57,676 bases of DNA, from the NCBI GenBank assembly GCA_945898055.1, contig CAMDGV010000025.1:1-57676 (forward strand), in the 5' to 3' direction. The notes below the pieces were generated by a model, which saw only the letters and a program-made list of their open reading frames with translations, ran no database searches and was not told the DNA's origin. Of this stretch, positions 38,701 through 46,891 are shown one piece after another. Position 1 is the stretch's first letter; every line of letters begins with the position of its first letter. The position numbers were made by a program, and so were the translations under genes. Source of the DNA: Akkermansia muciniphila (GTDB lineage: Bacteria > Verrucomicrobiota > Verrucomicrobiia > Limisphaerales > UBA9464).

Positions 38701-39444
38701 ATTCAAAGTCAATTTAATCTTCGCCGGGTCCAGCGACGTCACGGACCCATCTTCAATTTCCACAATAATGTTTTCAGTCGCTCTCACTCCATGACCCCCT
38801 GGAAACGTCGATTTGATGGAGGGAGTTGTCGATTTCCCCCCGAAGAACTGCATTTCCCCGGAACGTGCCGCATGGCTGAACAAAATCGCGGTTTGCTTGA
38901 TCCTCCAATAACGGGCTGCGGTTCCCTCGCTATTGAAAGCAGTTGCATACCAACCCCCGAATCCTACGACCGCCACCCCGTCATCATCCACCCCGCCGCC
39001 GTTGGTGGCTACATAAGGAAAATCAGTCGATTTTGTCCAATTCACAGCGTCAGCCGAATATTCAATCGCCCAATTCGCCCCGCGCTGGCCCCCATTATAC
39101 GTGGTATAGACGCGAAATTTGGACAAGGCCGTCGGGACCCTGAAATCCACTTGCAACAACCCTGAATTGTCACGCGGCCAAATCCAGCCGCTATCCGAGA
39201 GGTTATTAGCGACGCCGTAAGGCACCGGTGAGTTGAAGGTCAATCCAGCCGGCGATGCGAAAAATTCCAGCGAACCGGAGAGCATGTCCTGCGTCACCGT
39301 CAACCGCTGTTGCGCCGCCCGCGCCGAGCTCAAGACCAAACACAAAACCGTCAAAAAAGCGAGACCCCATCGAGAAAAATAACCCTGCCTGTTAGTTGTC
39401 TTGGGAGGGAGATGTTTGGGTGAATAATCCTTATTTATGCTCAT
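35716..39444 (-). CDS. Secreted protein with four discoidin-like modules
   Basis: This 1242-aa exported protein has a signal segment ([14 protein letters not shown]). Four similar modules lie at about residues 50-203, 603-758, 861-1019 and 1027-1178. Each reads roughly MLSG.L.FFASPA, P.PYG.(A/P)NN, GWIWP.D, FR.(Y/F).(T/S)Y.G..RG, GGWY and RTAQ or RSG. Between them are three Ig-like repeats ([12 protein letters not shown]) and a secretion-linked domain with [14 protein letters not shown]. The C-terminus ends FYRLKK. The modules look like F5/8 type C (discoidin) carbohydrate-binding folds, with an unusual first strand. The same module is inserted in the CotH protein at 2.4-6.8 kb. It likely binds glycans at the cell surface and heads the minus-strand cluster. 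Confidence 0.8.
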   Translation of the reverse strand: MSINKDYSPKHLPPKTTNRQGYFSRWGLAFLTVLCLVLSSARAAQQRLTVTQDMLSGSLEFFASPAGLTFNSPVPYGVANNLSDSGWIWPRDNSGLLQVDFRVPTALSKFRVYTTYNGGQRGANWAIEYSADAVNWTKSTDFPYVATNGGGVDDDGVAVVGFGGWYATAFNSEGTAARYWRIKQTAILFSHAARSGEMQFFGGKSTTPSIKSTFPGGHGVRATENIIVEIEDGSVTSLDPAKIKLTLNEVVVTPVLNKPGGSKVTTVTYDLPTLLPEGTNNVEIIFGDTGVLTALQTNKFIFVIANEATSALVVNVDFKGARNDPGPDEIGVTFLGMGPAGGGNFWNVVVADSRLEGGGDDDNMTITANNLSTSLGDPTTIDFSISPVGGDALSPATDRRSASALFADGIFVGFGAQITLTSDFTISGLGSTPNVDLYFYASAGEILVKGGTRALAPLGRFFTRDNTTFFPQVPVVDGKVHGHFNGDPGRMAGLTLVSAGPSSFILSNRPGNGNIRQNGVIQVEIQDNINVLDPASVQLLVNGTVVAPTLNKPGGSKVTTVTYDPPGLLALGANNYRLIFGDTTTAVDQTHDFAFTVVPDSQLLVTPGMLSGPLRFFASPAGLFFTDPIPYGIANNASDFGWIWPQDNSGELMVDFGQATPLARFRVYSTYPGGGRGAAWSIEHSDDGQTWTPYTEFLYETKIGGAVDEVTGAKRTDTAGWYEISFNENGAKSHRHWRVKQARVTIGNAPRSGGVQFFSALPLPSVKSVVPIGRSVNPSSKIMVELQDNITAVNLGSVQLMVNGQSVAATVDRPVGSIITTVSFKPNGGLRSGLNTARIAFGNVGGPSIVQSFEFTFNVQGGLLDVYPSMLSGSLNFFASPAGLTFAQPLPYGIANNVNDQGWIWPIDNSGSLTVDFRVPAIVQKFRAFTSYGGAGRGANWAIEYSNDGVNFTKSTDFVYQNTKDGGLNDDGTSRTDFGGWFGTTFNAGSTAARYWRIRQTAVTIGHAPRTAQLEFSGSLAQPLPVTPEMLSGTLNFFASPADLTWSDPIPYGIPNNVTDQGWIWPLDAKLILDLGSPRALNLFRAFSSYGGGARGSIWTVERSNDGATWTPATDFRYETTGGGVNDDGSLRTDAGGWYSSSLFNFENVASQFWRIHETAVTMGHAPRTAQFEYYAVANLAALPLRIFVAKDGADLLISWAGTATLQYSDTIDAIQWTDRVGATSPTRITQPQGMRFYRLKK

Positions 39445-39863
39445 AGGTTCGATGGAGTATTGGATAGGTTGATGACACCGTTACATTGGTTACATTGAGC
39501 AGAATTCAGTTGAGTCAATCCTTCAGCAGCCGCCCGCCTTGGCTAAGGCCACGCAATAGGTGTGGCCGTTGCGCGGCACAGTTTTTGTGATTGACCAAAG
39601 GCTAACCCTCAAGTCGCGAACTTTCTTACTTTTTAAGCCAAAAGAATGACTGTTTTGGATACGGCAAACCGGACCACATTGGACCGCCCAACGGCTGGTC
39701 GAGGAAACGGCCAGCCTTCCAGAGCTCCGCCATTTCCTTCGTTAAAGCAGCAATGAAGTTCGTTTTAAATAGAGCCTGTTCCCAAGCAGCGCTCTGTTCG
39801 GCCTGCGGGAATCGGTCCGTCGCGGAGAAGGACTAGGCGGAAACCCGGCGGAAAACTCGGGCG
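39445..39863. other. Intergenic stretch with no recognised gene
   Basis: About 420 bp upstream of the discoidin-repeat gene, expected to hold its promoter. No coding frame or RNA gene is recognisable. The glycosidase remnant begins at its right edge. Confidence 0.45.
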
Positions 39864-40500
39864 ATGCGACGGGGCTCAGTCCGGTGTGGTCTACATAACG
39901 TTCGGAAGTGTGACAATCCTCCTGTGAAGAACAGCTACGCGCCGTTTCGCAACTCGAAGACGGGGGATTATGTTTTCAACAACGGCTGGATGAGAGTAAT
40001 CGCGGCGAAACTTTATGACAGCAATGACACTTATGCCTGGGCTAAAAAATTTCTTCAACCCGGTGTCGCCCTATTCAACAACACCTGACTCGGCGAGTTG
40101 GTCGGTGACTTCGAAGACTTCAGAAAGACGCCCGAAATCGCCCCGCACGCCGCCCTGATCTGCAACGTCAATCAAATGCTCCTCGATCCGGATGACGAAA
40201 ACCAGATCACGATATTTCCTGCGATACCTGCCGAATGGGAGCGGCAGGGAGTTGCCTTCAACAAGCTGGCCGCGAAGGGATGCGTTTTCGTTTCGGGCGA
40301 GTTCAGCGCCATGCAAGTCCGGGTGACATTGGAAAATACTTCGGACAAGGTCTGCTCCCGAGATTTTCGCATCTGATTGCCGAAAGGCACAACTGCCGTG
40401 TATCGGCCTGAAAAAGGTGTACGAGTAGAGGAAGGTTGGGTCGTGCTTTCTGCCGTACCACTTCCCCAAAAAGGAAAAGTTGCTTTCAACTTTGTGCCGG
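39864..40500 (+). pseudogene. C-terminal remnant of a glycoside hydrolase with two TGA stops
   Basis: One frame carries GDYVFNNGWMRVIAAKLYD, a TGA at 40086-40088, KTPEIAPHAALICNVNQML, DDENQITIFPAIPAEW, another TGA at 40374-40376, then LPKGTTAVYRPEKGVRVEEG. The middle block (NVNQMLL..ITIFPAIP) is typical of the C-terminal part of GH95/GH65-like and related (alpha/alpha)6 glycosidases. Both stops could come from CGA by one C-to-T change, as in decay. The catalytic domain is missing. It is not read as recoding because the N-terminal domain is also gone. Confidence 0.7.
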
Positions 40501-40554
40501 AGGATTCTTGGGTACCCCGTATTTCCACAGACCACATTACCAAGTTATCGCCCT

Positions 40555-42345
40555 ATGACGACAGCAACCCGTCAAACGAATCGTTTCAAAATAACCTCAA
40601 CCGTCCTGTTGGCCTGCGCCTCTTTGATCTTCTCCATCAACGAACTGTCCGCACGGCAAGTTGAACCCGCGCAACGTGTGGACTACAAAGTGGGATTTCT
40701 CGGTGCTCCGTCTTTTCCCAAGGTGGATTGGAACGACGCGAACATGCAGCGCATGAAAAACCTCGGATTCAATGTCATGCAATTGAACATCGCGTGGGGT
40801 TCGCGGCCCAACGACGAACCGCTCAATTTGGAAGATCTCGTTGCGCTGCCTCAGCCGTTCAGCGCGACGCCGGGAGACATTGATCGGAAGGAAGCTCGGA
40901 CGCCGGAGAAAATCGCCGCGCGAACGTCCAAGATCCAGCAACGCATCGCCATCAGCCGCAAATTCGGATTCCGCACACTCTTTCACTTCGGTGCGCCGAA
41001 TGTTCTTTATCCGCCGCTCGAACCAGACGTTCGCTTGGACCAATGCATTTCCGATGAGGCCACCACCGCCCGCTATGTCGCGCTCATCAAAGCGTTTCAT
41101 GCGAAGTTTCAGGGCGTGGACGATCTGCTCTGTTACACCTACGATCAACACGCATGGATTTGCGCAGAAGCCGGATCGTGTCCGCGCTGCCACGGCGTCC
41201 CGTTGCACGATCGGGTCACAAAATTCGTGAATGCGATGGCCCGTACCTGGCGCGAACTGAACCCGAAGGGCGTCCTTTTCTGGGAGCCTTGGGAACTTTC
41301 CGCTGGCGAAACCTATCGTTGTATCGACTTGCTGGATGCGTCGTGCGTTGGACTTTCACTGCATTCCAGCATTGCGGAGGTGCAAATCGCTTTTCCTGCG
41401 GACCGGTGGTTCAAGAATGTTCTTACCAAAGCGCAAGACCGGAACCTGCCGGTCATCGGCGAACTGTGGACCGGCAGTCTCACGGAAGAAATGGAACCAT
41501 TCACCCATATCGCAACACCCGTGGCCACGTTGCGCGCACTGCGAGCCGTGAACAACGCCGGCAAACTCAAAGGCCTCAAGGAATACTACGGCAACGTCCC
41601 CGACAAAGAAGACCCGAACCTGCGAATGACTGGGCTTTTTTTCGCAAATCCTGACATCAGCGATGACGCCGCGTTGAAGCAACTTGCAAAGCCCTACGGA
41701 AAAATATCTACCACCGTCGCCACCTATTGGAAGCTGACCTCAGAAGCCGTTGAGTTGTATCCGTGGGATGTTTCGTGGCTGGCCCGCACGATTGGCAAAG
41801 TGAGTCCCGTTCACCTGCTCTCTGCCGCGACGATCAAAGGGGCAAGCTGGCAGACGCCAGCCTGGCAATCCAGCCGTCGCACGGCCTTCCTCAGGACCGA
41901 CCAGACCGAACAACCGAATTTTTGGACCCGCGAAAACACCCACCTGTGCCTCGAACAATCGGCCGCAAAAATGGAGGAGGCGATCAAAGTCGCCCAAGCC
42001 GTGGCCGATAAAGTTCCGGCTGCCTGCCAAGATTCATTCGCAAGGAGCATCAATGAGTTGATTACCTTCCGAAAAACCGCGCTTTCGTTCGCCTATCACC
42101 TCCGCGAAACAAATCTGGCCGACCTCGTCCGAGGAGCGACCAAGCAAGGCCTTACTGTCAATCCACAGAATGTGACGGAACTGCGGGCACTGCTGGTCAA
42201 GGATCAGCAAAACATGGGAGTCGCCGAACCCATCCAGACAGCTCTCGCGATGTTCGATGCGGACATCAACAAATTTCTTACAACCTACTTCCTGCCCACT
42301 CCCCCGACGGGCACCAAGATCGGCGCGGCTATTACTTCGCAGTAG
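40555..42345 (+). CDS. Orphan secreted protein, possible TIM-barrel glycosidase-like fold
   Basis: This 596-aa protein starts at MTTATRQTNR with a signal segment (ITSTVLLACASLIFSINELSA). I do not recognise the family. Visible features suggest a TIM barrel: MQRMKNLGFNVMQLNIAWG, FRTLFHFGAPN, LLCYTYDQHAW, GVLFWEPWEL and LPVIGELWTG. Several of these are strand-like with acidic residues at the ends, as in glycoside hydrolases. A CxxC pair (SCPRCHG) could bind metal. The last third is helical (KVAQAVADKVPAAC, LVRGATKQGL). It sits alone between two degraded genes on the same strand and is intact. A longer frame from 40480 adds residues of the preceding pseudogene. Confidence 0.65.
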   Translation: MTTATRQTNRFKITSTVLLACASLIFSINELSARQVEPAQRVDYKVGFLGAPSFPKVDWNDANMQRMKNLGFNVMQLNIAWGSRPNDEPLNLEDLVALPQPFSATPGDIDRKEARTPEKIAARTSKIQQRIAISRKFGFRTLFHFGAPNVLYPPLEPDVRLDQCISDEATTARYVALIKAFHAKFQGVDDLLCYTYDQHAWICAEAGSCPRCHGVPLHDRVTKFVNAMARTWRELNPKGVLFWEPWELSAGETYRCIDLLDASCVGLSLHSSIAEVQIAFPADRWFKNVLTKAQDRNLPVIGELWTGSLTEEMEPFTHIATPVATLRALRAVNNAGKLKGLKEYYGNVPDKEDPNLRMTGLFFANPDISDDAALKQLAKPYGKISTTVATYWKLTSEAVELYPWDVSWLARTIGKVSPVHLLSAATIKGASWQTPAWQSSRRTAFLRTDQTEQPNFWTRENTHLCLEQSAAKMEEAIKVAQAVADKVPAACQDSFARSINELITFRKTALSFAYHLRETNLADLVRGATKQGLTVNPQNVTELRALLVKDQQNMGVAEPIQTALAMFDADINKFLTTYFLPTPPTGTKIGAAITSQ

Positions 42346-42389
42346 TCCCAGCCTTTTGATTCACATAAAAACAGCGTCATTCTGCAACT

Positions 42390-42929
42390 CCTGCTCGCGT
42401 TGCCATTCGGCTTTTTTGTCGTGGTGACAGATTCGGCAAGCATCCCTTCCACCTTCCCGGACCCAGCGGTGCCGATGATTCAGTTGCCCATGGATTTCAC
42501 GTCCCAGCTGGGTCTAGACGCCGATCGATTTAAAAAGGAGAGTTCGTGGACATTCTGAACGTCAAAGGGCCGGGAGCGGTGCGGAATATCTGGCAGTTGT
42601 TTGCGGAGCCCATGGAAATCGAGGTAACGCTGGATGGCGCAGAGCAGCCACAGGCTCGCATACCGGCAAAGGCATTCTATGGAGTCATGCTCGACTTAAA
42701 GGATGACTTCAGCAACAGCGCGGGGATTGTCACCCTACCCAATCCCGCGCCGGGGATGCCGGGGAATCCAGGAGACAACTGCCTCATGACGATTCGCCGC
42801 ATCCGCATCCATGCCACGGAGGATGCAGGCAGAGTTGTTACTGTGGTGAACTGGCACCAGTATCAGAAAAACGCGGCCACTGACACCGCTCCGCTTTCAT
42901 GCCGCCGACAACGAACCTCAGCGGCCTAG
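42390..42929 (+). pseudogene. DUF2961-type gene fragment
   Basis: A hydrophobic, signal-like stretch (LLLALPFGFFVVV) with DFTSQLGLDADRFKKESSW runs to a stop at about 42558. In another frame from GTG 42546 the sequence reads DILNVKGPGAVRNIWQLF, then ARIPAKAFYGVM, which matches the start of DUF2961 domains (GPGVIRHIW..; VPLGDFFG). The segment normally between them is missing and the C-terminal half is gone. It is therefore frameshifted, deleted and truncated. DUF2961 includes recently described glycan-active enzymes, so this is another lost polysaccharide gene. Confidence 0.6.
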
Positions 42930-43025
42930 GCGGTGGGTCAACAGCCCAAAAACCCTTCTCGATTACCTACGCCCCCAATTGATCGTGCGGCCTTTGGTCT
43001 GGTCACGACAGACGGACGCCGATCA

Positions 43026-43058
43026 AAAACCGGGTGCCAGCCGCGAGGCAGGCACCCG
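43026..43058 (-). terminator. Rho-independent terminator of the thrombospondin-3 gene
   Basis: On the minus strand cgggtgcc pairs with ggcacccg (8 bp), then an A/T-side mismatch and a further 3-bp gcc/ggc pair close a 4-base loop. The stem is followed by gtttttgat. It lies 35 bp past the stop codon of the gene at 43093-44385. Confidence 0.8.
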
Positions 43059-43092
43059 ATTGGGAAAGCTCAAAGCCCGAGCCTGAGCCGCT

Positions 43093-44385
43093 TCAGTTGC
43101 GCGCCCAACGGTAGAACCGGATCGAGGTGTTCTCAGTGGAATAGAAACGGGTGACTACCGCCCCAGTGCCATTGATCGTTGCTTCGAGCGTAGTCCACTG
43201 GTTGAGATCGGCAGAACCTTCGATGCGATAGCTTACCCCAGTCGCTGCATTGAAGCGAAACTCGATGGCCGTGCGGATCGAAAGGTCCGACTCCGGGGTA
43301 CTCGCCACGGCATTCGGGTTGAATCCACGCTGGGCCTCGAAACCATCGGTGAAACCATCGCCGTCCGAATCTGCCTTTAAGGGGTGACTGCCGGAATTGC
43401 TAATGCTCACGAACTTACCGGAATTCCCTTCGACCCCGTCGGGCAGTCCATCGCCGTCGGTATCGGCATTCAGAGGACTGGTGCCCGTATCCAACGCACT
43501 CACAAACGTACCCGTATTGGTTTCCACACCGTCCTTCAATCCATCACCATCCGTGTCCGAATTGTTAGCCTTGGTGCCCAAGTTGTACTCGGCCAAATTT
43601 TTCAGCCCGTCATTGTCGAGATCGAGCGCTGCATCATTGACGTTCTTATTCAGACCGTTGGCCTGCTCGTAGATGTCGGGCATGCCATCCCCATCCGCAT
43701 CTCCAGGGAGACCGGCCAACTCATTGATAAAGCCATAGAAGTGAAACGTGTCGCCATCCTGCACCGAATCCATGGTCATCACCAGAGTCCCATCGGCAGA
43801 CGCAACGTACTCGTAGGTCATCATCGCACCCGGTGAGCCGGCGTTAGTGGGTTCGTATTCCGGGTTAGCGGGATTCGGGATCCAACGCGTCCCATCTCGC
43901 GCGATCCGGGGCACCGGCGCATTGGGGGCGTCACTCATCGTGATGTCCTGGGCCGGATTGCCCCAACCGCTCACAAAGAACGATAAGCGATAGATGTGAG
44001 CTTCCCGCAATCCAGTGAGTGTCAACCGTTGTATACCCCCTTTCCCAGCCTCATTGACGCCCCCGTAAAAGAAATCCGTGAATAGGTCTCCTACCCCCGT
44101 GTCAACAAAGACACCCTGACCGCTGTTAACGAAAACGCCGCTGCCGATCAAGAGGGTATAATTCGGCCCCGACGTGCCCTTGGCAGTGAACTTCACTCCA
44201 TTAATGGTGGCGGCGGCGGCATCCGCGCCAAAATCAACGAGGTGCGTGTACTTTTTGGAGACGTCAATCCCAGTCTCGGCGTCGTCGCCGGTAAGCGGGG
44301 TAAAACTCCAAGTGCCGGCCTGTGTCGAAGCCAGTGCATGACTAAGCGCCAAAATAACCGACGTAATTAGTTGGGTATGTTTCAT
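43093..44385 (-). CDS. Secreted protein with thrombospondin type-3 repeats
   Basis: This 430-aa protein has a signal peptide (QLITSVILALSHALASTQA). An N-terminal beta-rich region (about 25-220: YTHLVDFGADAAAATINGV, FYGFINELAG) is followed by calcium-binding repeats from about 225 to 350 (DADGDGMPD, DTDGDGLKDG, DTDGDGLPDG, DSDGDGFTDG). A C-terminal sandwich-like tail (GVSYRIEGSADLNQWTTLEAT .. RFYRWARN) is typical of Verrucomicrobia exported proteins. It is probably a calcium-stiffened surface protein. It stands alone with its own terminator; no operon partner is visible. Confidence 0.85.
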   Translation of the reverse strand: MKHTQLITSVILALSHALASTQAGTWSFTPLTGDDAETGIDVSKKYTHLVDFGADAAAATINGVKFTAKGTSGPNYTLLIGSGVFVNSGQGVFVDTGVGDLFTDFFYGGVNEAGKGGIQRLTLTGLREAHIYRLSFFVSGWGNPAQDITMSDAPNAPVPRIARDGTRWIPNPANPEYEPTNAGSPGAMMTYEYVASADGTLVMTMDSVQDGDTFHFYGFINELAGLPGDADGDGMPDIYEQANGLNKNVNDAALDLDNDGLKNLAEYNLGTKANNSDTDGDGLKDGVETNTGTFVSALDTGTSPLNADTDGDGLPDGVEGNSGKFVSISNSGSHPLKADSDGDGFTDGFEAQRGFNPNAVASTPESDLSIRTAIEFRFNAATGVSYRIEGSADLNQWTTLEATINGTGAVVTRFYSTENTSIRFYRWARN

Positions 44386-44436
44386 AACTTTTTTGGTTAA
44401 AGGGGAGGAGTAAACTTTATGATCTGACTTCGAAAG

Positions 44437-44880
44437 TTGTCAAGCACACGCCGTCTAAATAATGCGGAATCTAAGCGACAGACAACTTATAGACCGAAGT
44501 GGCTGGAGACCAATCGAAGACAGAGGTTTGCCTTGGGCAACGTCCAGACCGAAGAGCTTGCCGCGGACCGTCGATCGTTGCGAGCCGGGATTGATGCGAA
44601 GAAGGTTACCGAAACATTGCAACGCAAGGGCAAGCTGTGGGTTCCGAAATACATCCAGTTTCGTGTGCGGTATTTTTGCGCTGGCGCGATGGTTGGCGGG
44701 CGGGAGTTTGAGGAGGAAATGTTTCATGCCCATCGGCAGCGCTTTGGTCCAAATCGAAGATTCGTTGCGCGCCGAATAAAGGACGTTGAAGCCGAGCTTT
44801 TCACCGTCCGGGATCTGCAAGTGGATTTCCCCTCCGCGTCAAAAAAGCAAACTCCTATCAATAATTTCGGGACAGTCACC
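44437..44880 (+). pseudogene. C-terminal fragment of a REP-associated tyrosine transposase (RAYT)
   Basis: The frame includes VTETLQRKGKLWVPKYIQ, FRVRYFCAGAMVGGREF, RQRFGPNRRFVARRIKD and ELFTVRDLQVDF. These match the distinctive end of RAYT proteins, where RVRYFTDG..LGS..FV, FG.KR..GAR and LRDL are usual. The N-terminal HUH and catalytic Tyr part is missing, so it cannot transpose. Its 3' end runs into the 35-bp motif found twice more in the window. The opposite strand also has a 121-codon frame, but it has no recognisable content. Confidence 0.8.
44829..44863 (+). repeat. 35-bp RAYT-end motif, copy C
   Basis: The sequence cccctccgcgtc..ctatcaata lies at the end of the RAYT fragment and translates in its frame to PSASKKQTPIN. 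It shares 29 of 35 bases with 2317-2351 and aligns with 57-91 inverted. Confidence 0.65.
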
Positions 44881-44890
44881 TGCATACGGT

Positions 44891-45643
44891 TCAGTACGTG
44901 GCGCGGCCACCGGAGAGATCGAACACCCCGCCGGTGGTGAACGAGCAATCCTCCGAGCAGAGCCAAGCCACGAGCGCGGCTACCTCGCTTGTTTGTCCGA
45001 AGCGGCCCATCGGGATTTTGGAAAGCATGTAGTCAATGTGGGTCTGGGCCATCTGCTTGAATATATCGGTTTCTATCGCGGCGGGCGTGACGCAGTTCGC
45101 GATGACGTTGCTGGTTGCTAGCTCCTTACCAAGTGATTTGGTCAGCGCAATGACGCCGGCTTTCGAGGCACTGTAATGCGAGGCATTCGGGTTGCCTTCC
45201 TTTCCTGCGATGGACGCGATGTTGACGATGCGCCCGTAGCCATTCCGTAGCAGATGCGGTATCACGGCGCGGCAGCAGTGAAAGGGACCGGTGAGATTAA
45301 TGTCGAGCACGCGCCGCCATTCCAAGGGGTCTGTCTCCCAGGTTTTAGCGTTAGCCCCGGCGATGCCCGCGTTGTTGACAAGGATATCGAGCTTTCCGAA
45401 CGCTTGTAAGGATGAGGCAGCGCCCGCCTCGGTGGAATCGGTGCGGGTCACATCCACCACGGCGGTGTGAAGGGTGCCTAGCGATTTGAGTTCTTCAGTT
45501 GCTTCAGCGAGCGCGGCGGCATCCACGTCCCAAATGGAGACGTTTGCTCCTGATTTGAGCAGTCGCGAGGCGATGGAAAGTCCGATACCGCGTGCGCCTC
45601 CAGTGACGATGGCGTTTCGGTTATTAAGATCAATTTGGTTCAT
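44891..45643 (-). CDS. SDR-family dehydrogenase, last gene of the seven-gene operon
   Basis: This 250-aa classical SDR has TGGARGIG at residues 14-21, Asp in SIWDVDA for NAD preference, NNAG near 90, a catalytic Ser in NIASIAG and the YSASK site near 156. It ends in FDLSGGRATY. It is the last gene of the run from 54525 downward and lies 104 bp after the lactonase gene. Beside a lactonase and an acid dehydratase it fits oxidation of an aldose to its lactone or of a keto acid, but the substrate is unknown. Confidence 0.85.
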   Translation of the reverse strand: MNQIDLNNRNAIVTGGARGIGLSIASRLLKSGANVSIWDVDAAALAEATEELKSLGTLHTAVVDVTRTDSTEAGAASSLQAFGKLDILVNNAGIAGANAKTWETDPLEWRRVLDINLTGPFHCCRAVIPHLLRNGYGRIVNIASIAGKEGNPNASHYSASKAGVIALTKSLGKELATSNVIANCVTPAAIETDIFKQMAQTHIDYMLSKIPMGRFGQTSEVAALVAWLCSEDCSFTTGGVFDLSGGRATY

Positions 45644-45747
45644 TGTGGAGGGATTCGTGTGTTTGTTCGGTGGAGGGTGGATGATCTGTCGTTGGACGCG
45701 AGGAATTCAAAAACCCGGAGTCTTCCGTTCGGGAGTTAGGTTCGCGC

Positions 45748-46875
45748 CTAATTAAGCCACCGAAGGCACGACGGCATGGGCATCAACACTGGATCGCCCA
45801 CGGCTTTGATTTCTCCGCTCGCCGGATCGATTCGAAAAACGATGACGCGGTTGCCCGACATATTAGCGCACAGGAGCCACTGACCATCCGGCGTAATCAG
45901 CAGGTTCTGTGGGCCTTGGCCGAGGCTGGGTTGGATGGTGATCAATGTGAGTTTGCCATCGTCCGCTATGCGATACACCGCTAGGCTGTCGTGGCCACGA
46001 TTGGTGCCGTAGAGGAATCGGCCGTCCGGTGTGATCTTTAGGTCGGCGCAGTGGCTCTTGCCGGCAAAGTCGGTTGGCAGTGTGGAGATTGTCTGACGTT
46101 CGCTGATCAGGCCCGACGCAGTTGTGTAGTCAAAGAGGGTAACGGTGTTCTTCAATTCGTTGATCACATACACGTGCCTGCCGTTGGGGTGAAACGTTAG
46201 ATGCCGCGGACCAGAGCCCGGTTGCAGCTTCACAAATTGTTGAGCCTCGTTGGGCGTGAGTTCGGCAGTCGCCGCGTCGAGTCGGTAAATCAAGATCTTG
46301 TCGATACCCAAGTCTGCCGCGAGTGCGAAGCGATTGTCCGGGCTGATCACGATGGCGTGCGCGTTGGGGCCTTTTTGCCGTTCTGGATTTACGCTTGATC
46401 CGCTGTGTTGCACGAACGAGGCGATCTCGCCAAGCGAGCCATCTGCCCGCGTCGGGAATGCGGCTACGCTCCCTGACGAATAGTTTGCCACCACAACTGT
46501 CCTGCCGGTCGCATCGACATCAAGGTAGCACGATGCCGTTCCGCGTGAGGTCTGCTGATTCATTCGTTTCAACCTTCCAGTGCGACCCTCGATTGAATAC
46601 GCCGCTACGAACTCATCGCCAGGATCACCGAAGGTTTTAGCATCGATGGCATATAGAAATTGCTTGTTCTTCGAGATCGCCAAGAAGAACGGATTCTGAA
46701 CATCGGTAGTTCGGTGCAACGGCTTTAAGGCGCCGGTCTTCCCATTGAACGCAAACGACTGAATTCCAGCACTAGCACCCGGGGCAAAGGCAGAGATGAA
46801 GATTAGCGAATCTTTGGCATGAATCCACAGGGCGGTGACCAGAAGGGACGCGATAAAATGAATCAAGGGGCGCAT
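45748..46875 (-). CDS. Seven-bladed propeller lactonase (Pgl/YbhE type), exported
   Basis: This 375-aa protein has a signal peptide (MRPLIHFIASLLVTALWIHA). Repeated propeller blades show NPFFLAISKNKQFLYAIDA, GPNAHAIVISPDNRFALAADLG, GPRHLTFHPNGRHVYVINE and GPQNLLITPDGQWLLCANM, as in the 6-phosphogluconolactonase/cycloisomerase family (PF10282 type). The export signal means it works in the periplasm, so the substrate is a free sugar lactone rather than a phosphate. It lies 16 bp after the dehydratase gene. Confidence 0.85.
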   Translation of the reverse strand: MRPLIHFIASLLVTALWIHAKDSLIFISAFAPGASAGIQSFAFNGKTGALKPLHRTTDVQNPFFLAISKNKQFLYAIDAKTFGDPGDEFVAAYSIEGRTGRLKRMNQQTSRGTASCYLDVDATGRTVVVANYSSGSVAAFPTRADGSLGEIASFVQHSGSSVNPERQKGPNAHAIVISPDNRFALAADLGIDKILIYRLDAATAELTPNEAQQFVKLQPGSGPRHLTFHPNGRHVYVINELKNTVTLFDYTTASGLISERQTISTLPTDFAGKSHCADLKITPDGRFLYGTNRGHDSLAVYRIADDGKLTLITIQPSLGQGPQNLLITPDGQWLLCANMSGNRVIVFRIDPASGEIKAVGDPVLMPMPSCLRWLN

Positions 46876-46891
46876 AAGTAATCGGAATGAG

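Noticed and set aside
40086-40376. Stop-codon recoding or selenocysteine at two TGA codons
   Set aside because: The gene also lacks its catalytic domain and no SECIS-like hairpin is evident after either codon, so decay explains it better.
44455-44820. 121-codon minus-strand frame
   Set aside because: It is antisense to the RAYT fragment, whose plus-strand translation has clear family motifs.
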